DNA from: an uncultured Prevotellaceae bacterium
GTDB taxonomy: Bacteria; Bacteroidota; Bacteroidia; Bacteroidales; Muribaculaceae
Assembly (NCBI GenBank): GCA_937904375.1
Contig: CALDIG010000295.1
Span: forward strand, 1 to 9,404
DNA length: 9,404 bases
Direction of reading: 5' to 3'
Part shown: piece after piece, positions 1-6,894 of the stretch
Layout of the letters: each line of letters begins with the position of its first letter
Position numbering within the stretch: position 1 is the first letter of the stretch
Notes under the pieces: model-generated
Told to the model about the DNA's origin: nothing
Seen by the model: only the letters and a program-made list of their open reading frames with translations
The model's database searches: none
Translations under genes and position numbers: made by a program

Positions 1-3000
1 TTGATGCTTGCGAAGGAATACCACGACAACATCTTGAGTGGCGAGGAAGAAGAAATCGTGCTACGCAACGAGAAACGCCAAGAGCAGGAGAAGATTTACG
101 ACTTCCGTCGTGAGCCAGTTCTTGACGATGACGGCAACGCCATTATAAACCAAGACGGCAGTGTGCGCACCGTAGAGCGCAAGACCTTAAAGCCACAGTT
201 CAAGAATAATGTCACCGACGAAAACAAGCAGCTAAGGCGCAACACCGAAGCTGCCATCGAGCGCATTGAGCAGTCGATAAGAGAGAGCCGCATGGAGCGA
301 GTGACCTCATACATTGACTTTATGAGCGATGTGGCAGGAGATGTGCGTGCGAGCCGAGAGCGTGCCGCCGAATGGCGTGCTGAGCAACAGCAGCGTGTAG
401 ACGAGATACACCACAACGCCAACAGCGACCTTGAAGGCGTGCCAGTACAGAGCCAAGTCAAGCTTCCCGAAGGAGGACTGCTTGCTTTCAACAGCAATAA
501 CGACATTGTGAGATTGTTGTTCCAGCCATTGGCGACCTTTGAGAAGATGTTGCGTTTCTTTGGTAGGAAAGCCCACAATGGCGAGGGTTATCTGTTTAAC
601 CGCCTCATGCGAGGCTGGGTAGATTGCAGCGACAAAGAGTGGCGCAGCAAGCGTGCCGCCCATGAGGAACTTGACGCAAAGGTTAATGAGCTGTTTGGCA
701 AGAAAGCCAAACGTTGGAGCGACCTCTATAAGGTAGAGCGCAACAAGAAGCACCCAGGCATACCAGTTGAGTATTGGGACAATGGCGAGCGAGTACAAGA
801 AACCATGTCACAGGGCGAGGCGTTGAGCCTTGTCGTGTGGAGCAAGCAGAAAGACGCTGAGGCTGGCTTGCGCCGAATGGGTATCAGCGAGGAAGACATC
901 GAGACCATCAAGAGCCATCTCGATCCAAAATTCTTGGAGCTTGCCGACTGGGTTGTTGAGGAGTTCCTGCCCAAACGTAGGACTTATTACAACGAGGTGC
1001 ATGAGCGGATGTTTGGTGCGCCGATGGCGGCGATAGAGCATTACTTCCCCATTGTGCGCAACAAGCGAGACCTTCCTGATACGAGCGACATCACCGAGCG
1101 CGACCGTGGAGACACCAAGCCCAGCACCATAACAGGCAACATCATCAAGCGTCAGCGCACAGCAGCGACCCTTGATGTTCATACCGACTTCTTTGACCAC
1201 CTGTTAAAGCACCTCGATGACATGGAGAATTGGGCAGCGTGGGCAGAGTTCAACCGAGACATCAACACATTGCGCAACTACAAACGCTTCAAGAACCGAG
1301 TCCTCAACATGCACAGTGTGGAGTATGGCTCAGGCAAAGATTTATGGAAAGCCTTTGACGACGCTTGTGCCATCGCAGCAGGAGTGTATCACCCCAGCAC
1401 CAAGCGAGGCAGTGGCGATAACCTTGCTGTTAATATCGCCAAAGGTGTTACTGGTGCCAAGATTGCTTTCAGGTTTTACACAGCCGCCAAGCAGCTATTG
1501 TCGTTGCCAGCGTTCTGGAATGGCGATGCAGGTTTGAAAGAGCTTGCCAAGTGGGAAAATCCTGTAGGAGCTATCATCGCCTGGAATTGGGCTATGAAAA
1601 ACTTGCCTGGCTTTAGCAAGCGTTGGCAGAGTAGGCAAGTTGGTGACGTGAGGTTGATGGACACCGACAGCGACTACGCATTTTGGCGCAACAATATGGT
1701 TAGAGCGTTAAGGCGTGGTGGCATGTGGGCCAACGCCCTCGTTGACGGCATGACCGTAGCGATGGGAGCGAGAGCCGTCTATGAGACCAAGAAGAAGCGC
1801 TACCTGCGCAACGGCTACAGCGAGGAGCAAGCCGAGAAGCGTGCGATGCAAGATGCAGCTATCAGTTACAACAGCAGCCAGCAGAGTAGCGAGGACGCTT
1901 TCTTGAGCAGCCTCCAGCTCGACCGCACATGGTGGAGCACGTTAATGACCGTGTTCCGTAGTGCTTCGATGGGTTATCAGAGACGACTGACCACTGGTTT
2001 GCGCAACCTTAAGAACCGCACCAAGAAAGGCTATAAAGCCGAAAGTATAGCCTTCATGAAGAAGCAGATGGAGCGAGACGGCGTTGACGAGGCGACAGCC
2101 GAGAAAGCCGCACGTCGCACCTACCGCTGGGGCGGCATCAGGAGCATGGCCGATGTGTTTGTCTTTGGTTTAGTCTTGCCCTTCTTCTGGAACCTCGGTC
2201 CCTACGCACTATACTTGCTGATGGGCGATGATGACGACGAGAAGAAAGACATGCTCAAAGACGCAGCTGTTCACAGTTTGTTTGGCCCCGTAGAGGGCTT
2301 GACAGGCGGCCAGGCCATGAGTGAGGTAGGTAACACCTATGCAGGTTATCTTATGAGCGACAACGACAAGAGCCTCCTCAACGCTTTGCGCTATCACGAC
2401 TATTTGTCGATGCCATTAGTCAGCGACCTGCAGCAGATATTCAATGAGGCAGGCAACGACACGATGGCCGCATGGACTGATGCCTTTAACCTGCTTGTGC
2501 AGGCGGGAATTGGAGTCAACCCCGAGACCTTCACCGATGCCTGGGTTGCCATTGCCGACGCTTGCGAGGGCGACCCACAGACCACGAAAGAGTTTGCGCT
2601 GTGCTTCATGCGAGTTATGCAGGTGCCTCAGACGCAGACCGACAAGTTGTTTATTGATGAGCTTGGCATGACAGCTAAGGACGCTCAGAAGCTCAACGCA
2701 ATGGAGATGGCCGACCGCTTTGCGAAGTACAAGAAGTTCAGAAATGCTCCCCTGCTGAATTGGGCATACAGCCCCGACGAGTCGCAGAAGGTTGCTGAGA
2801 AATACCGCAAGCGTTTCCTTGACAACATGCAAGAGCGGATGGAGAGGCTGGACGACGAGCAGCTTGAGTGGAACTTCGAGAACCCCAACGACAGCGAGCG
2901 CAGGAAAGCCGTAGGTAAAGTTTATGCCAAAGGCAAGGGTGTGCAGGACAGTGCCGGCAAGAAGCCAGCGAGCAACTGGAAGCCTGAGACCCGACGTTCA

Positions 3001-3279
3001 CAGTTGAAGTACCAACGACTTCGTGACTACAACGACCTTGCGGAAGATGTGCTGCTTGATGTAGCAATCGACCAAGCCAAGAACCGAGGCGACGGCGAGA
3101 CGGAGAAAGCGTTGCGTGACGCAAAGAAAGAGCTTACCGAGATAAAGCGTGGCAAGCACACCAAGACTATTGACATCAACGGACTTGGTGACGGCAGTGC
3201 TGACGACGACAAGGCGATTATGGAAGAGCTGCGTGCACGTCGCAAGGAGATACTACAGGAGTATGGGATAATTCAGTAA
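1..3279 (+). CDS. Large virion-associated phage protein, C-terminal part (5' partial)
   Basis: The reading frame is open at the left edge. The TTG at position 1 and ATG at position 4 are in frame but no leader is visible, so this is most likely the last ~1,090 residues of a longer protein. The visible part is highly charged and helical: Glu/Arg/Gln-rich coiled-coil-like stretches at about residues 10-145, a central helical region with Trp- and Arg-rich segments (about 170-700), one strongly hydrophobic segment at about 719-742 ending in an acidic GDDDDE run, and a charged Lys/Glu-rich tail (about 930-1092). This composition resembles giant phage proteins carrying 'large polyvalent protein' domains, or internal and ejected virion proteins; that is inference from overall character, and I see no catalytic motif. 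It would act in the virion or during DNA ejection. It ends in TAA inside a heptamer repeat and converges on the 113-residue gene on the other strand. Confidence 0.7.
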   Translation: MMLAKEYHDNILSGEEEEIVLRNEKRQEQEKIYDFRREPVLDDDGNAIINQDGSVRTVERKTLKPQFKNNVTDENKQLRRNTEAAIERIEQSIRESRMERVTSYIDFMSDVAGDVRASRERAAEWRAEQQQRVDEIHHNANSDLEGVPVQSQVKLPEGGLLAFNSNNDIVRLLFQPLATFEKMLRFFGRKAHNGEGYLFNRLMRGWVDCSDKEWRSKRAAHEELDAKVNELFGKKAKRWSDLYKVERNKKHPGIPVEYWDNGERVQETMSQGEALSLVVWSKQKDAEAGLRRMGISEEDIETIKSHLDPKFLELADWVVEEFLPKRRTYYNEVHERMFGAPMAAIEHYFPIVRNKRDLPDTSDITERDRGDTKPSTITGNIIKRQRTAATLDVHTDFFDHLLKHLDDMENWAAWAEFNRDINTLRNYKRFKNRVLNMHSVEYGSGKDLWKAFDDACAIAAGVYHPSTKRGSGDNLAVNIAKGVTGAKIAFRFYTAAKQLLSLPAFWNGDAGLKELAKWENPVGAIIAWNWAMKNLPGFSKRWQSRQVGDVRLMDTDSDYAFWRNNMVRALRRGGMWANALVDGMTVAMGARAVYETKKKRYLRNGYSEEQAEKRAMQDAAISYNSSQQSSEDAFLSSLQLDRTWWSTLMTVFRSASMGYQRRLTTGLRNLKNRTKKGYKAESIAFMKKQMERDGVDEATAEKAARRTYRWGGIRSMADVFVFGLVLPFFWNLGPYALYLLMGDDDDEKKDMLKDAAVHSLFGPVEGLTGGQAMSEVGNTYAGYLMSDNDKSLLNALRYHDYLSMPLVSDLQQIFNEAGNDTMAAWTDAFNLLVQAGIGVNPETFTDAWVAIADACEGDPQTTKEFALCFMRVMQVPQTQTDKLFIDELGMTAKDAQKLNAMEMADRFAKYKKFRNAPLLNWAYSPDESQKVAEKYRKRFLDNMQERMERLDDEQLEWNFENPNDSERRKAVGKVYAKGKGVQDSAGKKPASNWKPETRRSQLKYQRLRDYNDLAEDVLLDVAIDQAKNRGDGETEKALRDAKKELTEIKRGKHTKTIDINGLGDGSADDDKAIMEELRARRKEILQEYGIIQ

Positions 3280-3320
3280 TGCAGAATGGCTGACGCCAAC
3301 TGAACGCCACGCTTGTGGCG
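3278..3320. repeat. Heptamer units plus GC hairpin between convergent genes
   Basis: Two AATGCAG/AATGGCT-type heptamers (3278-3291) begin inside the stop codon of the large virion gene. A hairpin follows, with stem CGCCAC at 3305-3310, loop GCTT, and GTGGCG at 3315-3320. There is no T-tract on either side, so it is not a clear intrinsic terminator, although it lies where the two convergent transcripts should end. It has the same layout (heptamers, then hairpin) as the repeats at 3727-3760, 6751-6790 and 7681-7749. Confidence 0.5.
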
Positions 3321-3378
3321 CACTACTTGAACAACACCCAGACTCCTTATCTTGACTGAATTTAGTTGTTGTTACTTT

Positions 3379-3720
3379 TCATTTTTTCTTCCTATTTTTT
3401 TTGAGTTTCAGTAGTGCTTCTCTCCAAGAGAAGTACTGCTGTTTTTTTACTTCACGCACGAAAGGGTCTATTGCCAAGTCGCCGTTTCGATAAGGTGTGT
3501 GGTAGAAGCACTCGTTGAGCAGGTCTTGAACAGTAGCCTTGCCACTGATGTAGTGCTTGCGTTTGAGGATGCGGAAGTTCTCACGATCCACGATTAACAA
3601 CTTGCCCTCGGCCGAAGGCATGACATAATACCGCTTGCCGTCCTCGTCATGAGCATGGTCGGCTTTGCGTACAGCCTCACGATACATGAGGCCAGCTTTT
3701 AGTTTTTGAAAGAAGTTCAT
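3379..3720 (-). CDS. Conserved-looking small phage protein of unknown function
   Basis: This 113-residue basic protein is the last gene of the minus-strand terminase operon, 55 bp after the TerL stop. It has no signal peptide or membrane segment. The middle (about residues 25-60) looks like a compact beta-rich fold, with RYYVMP, KLLIVDRENF and RILKRKHYI patterns, followed by a Cys/Tyr segment (ECFYHTPYRNG) and a Lys-rich tail ending KKNRKKK, which is coded by A-rich DNA. I have the impression that similar proteins occur beside terminases in Bacteroidales prophages, but I cannot name a family. Position suggests a role in packaging, head completion or late regulation; this is inference from context only. 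The ATG at 3720 is followed upstream by a repeat whose hairpin would sit in the leader RNA, about 24 nt before the start. Confidence 0.75.
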   Translation of the reverse strand: MNFFQKLKAGLMYREAVRKADHAHDEDGKRYYVMPSAEGKLLIVDRENFRILKRKHYISGKATVQDLLNECFYHTPYRNGDLAIDPFVREVKKQQYFSWREALLKLKKNRKKK

Positions 3721-3726
3721 TTTAAT

Positions 3727-3760
3727 AATTCATAATGCACAATGCGCAATTGGCTGCGCA
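3727..3760. repeat. Heptamer array with ATTGGC-loop hairpin, copy 1
   Basis: Consecutive 7-bp units read AATTCAT, AATGCAC, AATGCGC, AATTGGC. The last units form a hairpin with stem GCGCA (3744-3748), loop ATTGGC and TGCGC (3755-3759). It fills most of the gap between TerL and the 113-residue gene, so it is probably transcribed as part of the minus-strand operon mRNA. It is closely similar to the copy at 6751-6790, including the flanking CATTTTAAT, in which CAT is the start codon of the downstream minus-strand gene in both places. Confidence 0.75.
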
Positions 3761-3775
3761 AAATGCGGTTAATAC

Positions 3776-5848
3776 TTACATTGATGCTTCGGAGACTATT
3801 TCTCGTTTGCGTACAAACAGTTTATTGCGGTTGATGATGCGTGGTATGTCCATTTCGTGAAGACTGATGTGCATGCCTATAGCACGAGTCATAATACGGT
3901 CGTCGTGGTAACCGTCGGGAGCTTCGTAGCGTCCCTCAATTTCGATATAGGTGGCATATTCATCGAGACATCCCTCGTCACGCTCGGTGTAGAGACGGTC
4001 ACGCAGAATGGTTTTCATATTGTAGATGATAGTCTTCTTAGTCGACACATTGGTGTGGAAGCCATATTTGAGAGGCTTCTTCTGCTTTATGTCCTCAGCA
4101 CTTTGCTTGCGAGCATAGAGATTGTCGTACACGTCACGGATGAGAGTAAGGATATATTCAGCTTCGCCCTTTGTGTTGTTAGTTTCAAGCGTGTTGCTCT
4201 CGATAACCAGGAGCGCATCGTTATAATATTTTGCTATCTGTGCCGACTTCCAGGCGAGCACATCCATGTCGATATGTCCTCGCCATTGAGCCACGACAGT
4301 TGGCCCCTCGCCTTCCATCATCCACAGACGGTCGAAGACAGTTATCACTGACCAGTCGGCTTTTGCTGACATACCCTTACACACATCGACGACAACAAGG
4401 TAACGTTCGGTTACTATCTCGTCCTCGTCAGGTTCTACGTCCTCCCACATGAACAGGCGACCAGTTTTCTCACGTTTGAAGCGCAGGTTTTCGAGAGCGT
4501 CGGGACCACTATTGTCCTTGCCGTAGATTTCGCCCACCCATTTCGGTGTGCGGCATGCGCTACGGAACTGCTCAATATCCTCGTCGGGGAACACCCTTGC
4601 ACCTGAGAACGTGAACGCCTCGATGTCGTTAGAAGGGAACTCCGACGCCATATCGCCGTGGTCGGTGTATTTTGAGCGTTCGGCGATATACCAGTTAATA
4701 GCTTCAAGAGTAGCCCCCATCATCCATAGACGGTAGAGGTACTGTCCACTTTCCTGACGGTCGGACGCTGCATATTCGTTGTCCCTATTCTCGTAGAGCC
4801 ACTTCGCAAAACGCTCACGCTCGGCATCGCTTTCAAATTTCAGCGAATAGATGTCAATCTCATACCATGCGACAAAGAGAGCTTCGAACTGTGACTTGCC
4901 TTCCTTAGCCGCAAGGTATTCGGAGTGGAACAGATTGCCAGTGCCGTTGGCTGTTGACTCATAGACCACGAGAGTGTAAGGTTCATAGACCATACCCGAC
5001 AGTGCCGAGCGCACAATTTGTGCTGGAGTCATTTTCTCGGTAGTCTTCCACAGCCCCACCTCAGTGAGATGCACACAGTTGTAGTCACCACCACGAGCCG
5101 AGTTGGGTTTCTCGGCTGTGCCGATTTTTATCTTGCACTTGCGTTGCGGAATGCGCTGTATGTTTCCAGTCTTGCCGACACCGACCAGCTTAGGCTCATC
5201 TTCCTTGTAAGTTTCTCCGAGTTGGTAAAGCAGTTTGACAGGATATTTCTCTATCATTTGGTCAAACATGTCTTTAACCTCGGTAGAAGCATCCTTGACG
5301 TGTCCGACGATAAGCGAGTTGAGACCTACCTTGTGAACCAGTTGTAGCCATGCGATATAGAGCTGTGTCGCCGTTGAGCCTCCCCACTGACGAGCTTTTA
5401 GCAGCACCAGTCGAATAGGCTTATTGGCAAGCCTCATATTCTCCAGTCGAGAAATGAGACGGCGTTGTGGACGGTTGAGGCGAAAGAGTATATCCTCGCC
5501 ACCACCTTTAGGTTTTATATAGACATAGGAAGCAGTCCAGAACGGAAAGTCGTGCTCGTTGCGCAGACGGACAAACTGCTCGATTACTTTGAGACGGTCT
5601 TCATCGTCATAGTCGCCAGCGATGTCGTAAAGGAATTTCTCAATGGAGCCAGCTTTTTTCAGTTGCTTCACGAGAGGCACCTTGCGCATCGAGACAGGCA
5701 GATGTTGAATGGGAATAGGGAAATCTTTCAGTTCAAACACAAACCTCTCGCCCACCGAGTTCTCACCAGTGATTGGGTTGAACTTGGCGTTGATGGCTGC
5801 CAGGCGTGCATCGTTTTCCTTTAATATGGACTTAACTGTGGTGGTCAT
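3776..5848 (-). CDS. terL: Terminase large subunit (packaging ATPase and nuclease)
   Basis: This is the motor that pumps phage DNA into the procapsid and cuts the concatemer. The 690-residue protein is longer than the usual ~450-600, with an N-terminal extension of about 110 residues before the ATPase. The ATPase shows an RPQRR adenine-motif-like stretch (126-130), a deviant Walker A KARQWGGST (151-159) with the lysine at its start rather than in GKS/T, a Walker B-like CVHLTEVG (258-265) with Glu263 as probable catalytic carboxylate, and a coupling motif ESTANGTGN (297-305). The C-terminal RNase H-like nuclease has Asp488 in VVVDVCKG, Glu550 in LLVIESN, and Asp649/Asp650 in DGYHDDR, the expected acidic triad. 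The ATG at 5848 overlaps the rhomboid stop as ATGA, suggesting translational coupling. The operon order puts it third, and it runs opposite to the scaffold and capsid genes. The family call is firm; the packaging type (cos or pac) cannot be read from this. Confidence 0.95.
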   Translation of the reverse strand: MTTTVKSILKENDARLAAINAKFNPITGENSVGERFVFELKDFPIPIQHLPVSMRKVPLVKQLKKAGSIEKFLYDIAGDYDDEDRLKVIEQFVRLRNEHDFPFWTASYVYIKPKGGGEDILFRLNRPQRRLISRLENMRLANKPIRLVLLKARQWGGSTATQLYIAWLQLVHKVGLNSLIVGHVKDASTEVKDMFDQMIEKYPVKLLYQLGETYKEDEPKLVGVGKTGNIQRIPQRKCKIKIGTAEKPNSARGGDYNCVHLTEVGLWKTTEKMTPAQIVRSALSGMVYEPYTLVVYESTANGTGNLFHSEYLAAKEGKSQFEALFVAWYEIDIYSLKFESDAERERFAKWLYENRDNEYAASDRQESGQYLYRLWMMGATLEAINWYIAERSKYTDHGDMASEFPSNDIEAFTFSGARVFPDEDIEQFRSACRTPKWVGEIYGKDNSGPDALENLRFKREKTGRLFMWEDVEPDEDEIVTERYLVVVDVCKGMSAKADWSVITVFDRLWMMEGEGPTVVAQWRGHIDMDVLAWKSAQIAKYYNDALLVIESNTLETNNTKGEAEYILTLIRDVYDNLYARKQSAEDIKQKKPLKYGFHTNVSTKKTIIYNMKTILRDRLYTERDEGCLDEYATYIEIEGRYEAPDGYHDDRIMTRAIGMHISLHEMDIPRIINRNKLFVRKREIVSEASM

Positions 5849-6351
5849 TTTCTCTTAATGCGAGACTGACGCTCGCAATACTTTAACACTAACGACACGG
5901 CAATGCCGACGAGGAAGCAATAGAGATGAACGGCTGCCGCCATGGCTGGGATGAGGAAGCCGAGTGCTACCATGGCAATTATCCAGGTGAGGTAATAGCG
6001 CTTGCGTGCCACCTTGTGGAAGGCGATGCCCATGAGGGCGAAGGCGATGCCTGAGGCTCCCACAGTGGGTTGCGATGCCATCGCAACAGACGGAACGGAG
6101 CAGGCTATGAGCCATGCCAGCAGCAGTTCCCAGTCCTCGATGTCGTAGTAGAAAGCGAGTGCTAGCAGGCACCACACGTTGCATAGCGCGTGGAAGAAGT
6201 TGGCGTGGAAGAAGTGGTAGCATAGGTGCCCTGTGATGCCACAACCAGGCTGCAGCACACATTGTTGTGGTGCGTTGAAGAACGCCAATATCAATAGAGC
6301 GAGACTCAGAAGCAGTGTCGCAGTCTTCGTTTGGTGCGTTGATAGTACCAT
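5845..6351 (-). CDS. Rhomboid-family intramembrane serine protease
   Basis: Rhomboids are polytopic inner-membrane proteases that cut substrates inside or next to a transmembrane helix. This 168-residue protein is nearly all membrane core: a hydrophobic helix at about 10-25, then an L1-loop-like stretch with HFFHANFFHALCN (about 46-58, matching the family's His and Asn pattern), further helices at about 59-68 and 77-90, the catalytic GASG motif (98-101, Ser100) opening a helix, a helix at about 122-136, and the partner His142 in the final helix AAVHLYCFLVGI. Both dyad residues are present, so it is probably active. It lacks a sizeable cytosolic domain. The start overlaps the upstream 145-residue gene by 46 bp and the stop overlaps the terL start (ATGA), so it is built into the operon. 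Its last residues (YCERQSR and onward) are encoded by a palindromic repeat also found at 7714-7749. Its substrate is unknown; a moron function or a role in capsid or membrane processing are both possible. Confidence 0.88.
   Translation of the reverse strand: MVLSTHQTKTATLLLSLALLILAFFNAPQQCVLQPGCGITGHLCYHFFHANFFHALCNVWCLLALAFYYDIEDWELLLAWLIACSVPSVAMASQPTVGASGIAFALMGIAFHKVARKRYYLTWIIAMVALGFLIPAMAAAVHLYCFLVGIAVSLVLKYCERQSRIKRK
5857..5895. repeat. Palindromic repeat inside the rhomboid 3' end, copy 1
   Basis: The stem TGCGAG (5859-5864) pairs with CTCGCA (5872-5877) around the loop ACTGACG. The same hairpin occurs at 7714-7732 with one loop change, and similarity continues for about 17 bp (AATAC, an A/T stretch, AACAC, AACGA) with a one-base length difference. 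Here it lies wholly within coding sequence and supplies the C-terminal residues of the rhomboid; the copy at 7714 is intergenic. Confidence 0.75.
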
Positions 6352-6743
6352 TCTTTGCGGATATTACATATTATTGTCTTTGCGGAGCCAGGGGTGATGT
6401 AGAACTTGGGAGCCGGCTGCTCGACGACCTGTGCCACCAGTCGATAAATAGGCATCTCGGGATTTTTCTCACGCAGGCAAAGCACCCGTCTATATATCTC
6501 GTTATACATCTCACGCCTGGGCTTGCGCATATTAGAGAGTTTGTCGCCCTTCATCATGGAGTGAATAACGATGATAGCCCTTTCCTCAGAAACCCAGAAT
6601 CGACACGTGGGCATATCAACGACCATCTTATATATTTCGGGCATAGAGACAAAAGCTGCTTGCTTGATTAGTTCATGGTAAGCCCTCATCAAGTCATCAT
6701 TTCGCTGTTGCTTAAATTCAAAGTGGCTGCCGTGCGGTTTCAT
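6306..6743 (-). CDS. Small basic phage protein, candidate small terminase subunit
   Basis: This is the first gene of the minus-strand operon and encodes 145 residues from ATG at 6743, beginning MKPHGSHFEF. An in-frame ATG at 6803 would add 20 residues that are only a translation of the intergenic heptamer repeat, so I reject it; a TAnnTTTG box at 6808-6801 also fits the downstream start. The protein is helical and basic, with FKQQRNDDLMRAYHELI (about 10-26), RFWVSEERA (about 48-56), a central REMYNEIYRRV helix (about 77-87) and a C-terminal PAPKFYITPGSA segment (about 109-120) leading into an Arg/Lys-rich tail. A small, basic, helical protein at the head of a terL operon is what a DNA-recognising TerS looks like, but TerS proteins diverge strongly and rhomboid sits between it and terL. 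Recognition as a phage protein is fair; the TerS role is inference. Confidence 0.7.
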   Translation of the reverse strand: MKPHGSHFEFKQQRNDDLMRAYHELIKQAAFVSMPEIYKMVVDMPTCRFWVSEERAIIVIHSMMKGDKLSNMRKPRREMYNEIYRRVLCLREKNPEMPIYRLVAQVVEQPAPKFYITPGSAKTIICNIRKEWYYQRTKRRLRHCF

Positions 6744-6750
6744 TTTAATC

Positions 6751-6790
6751 AATGCATAATTCAAAATGCACAATGCACAATTGGCTGTGC
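6751..6790. repeat. Heptamer array with ATTGGC-loop hairpin, copy 2
   Basis: Units in exact 7-bp register read AATGCAT, AATTCAA, AATGCAC, AATGCAC, AATTGGC (6751-6785). The end forms a hairpin: stem GCACA (6775-6779), loop ATTGGC, TGTGC (6786-6790). Compared with the copy at 3744-3759, the middle stem pair is A-T instead of G-C, a compensatory change that keeps the pairing. It lies in the leader of the minus-strand operon, about 32 nt before the start codon. Confidence 0.8.
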
Positions 6791-6800
6791 CTGCTCTATG

Positions 6801-6808
6801 CAAAATTA
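6801..6808 (-). promoter_or_regulatory. Candidate Bacteroidetes -7 box for the terminase operon
   Basis: Read on the minus strand, the bases are TAATTTTG, an exact match to the Bacteroidetes sigma-70 -7 consensus TAnnTTTG. It lies about 58 bp upstream of the ATG at 6743. No good TTTG -33 box is present at the expected ~19-21 bp spacing (only an imperfect CTTTATTT-like stretch), so this is suggestive only. Confidence 0.45.
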
Positions 6809-6854
6809 ACGAATATGCGTCAAGAAATAAAGATGTAGTGGTAGTTGAGGAGTT

Positions 6855-6862
6855 TAAATTTG
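6855..6862 (+). promoter_or_regulatory. Candidate Bacteroidetes -7 box for the scaffold-capsid operon
   Basis: The bases TAAATTTG match TAnnTTTG exactly and lie 32 bp upstream of the ATG at 6895, leaving a short A-rich leader. No clear TTTG -33 box is present. Together with the minus-strand box at 6808-6801 it would make a divergent promoter pair. A start at 6895 is consistent with a transcript beginning just after this box, whereas the in-frame ATG at 6766 would lie upstream of it. Confidence 0.45.
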
Positions 6863-6894
6863 CAATAAAAACTATTCAATCAAGCACAAGAATT

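Noticed and set aside
307..798. Antisense open frame over the large virion gene, with membrane-like residues
   Set aside because: It lies wholly within a strongly supported coding region and has no leader, motif or operon partner. Similar antisense frames elsewhere in the window are also shadows of real genes.
3305..3320. Bidirectional intrinsic terminator between the convergent genes
   Set aside because: The 6-bp hairpin is real but lacks a T-tract on either strand, so I list it only as part of a repeat.
5855..6262. Alternative minus-strand frame overlapping the rhomboid gene
   Set aside because: The rhomboid frame carries GASG, the catalytic His and ordered membrane helices. The alternative product is Arg/His/Leu-rich with no domain.
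6744..6803. A 20-residue N-terminal extension of the 145-residue gene from ATG at 6803
   Set aside because: The added residues are a translation of the heptamer-hairpin repeat, and the candidate promoter box overlaps that upstream start. ATG 6743 has the same CATTTTAAT context as the 113-residue gene.
6766..6894. A 43-residue N-terminal extension of the scaffold gene from ATG at 6766
   Set aside because: It starts within the repeat and reads through the promoter-like box. The sequence has no scaffold-like character, while ATG 6895 opens a typical hydrophilic start.
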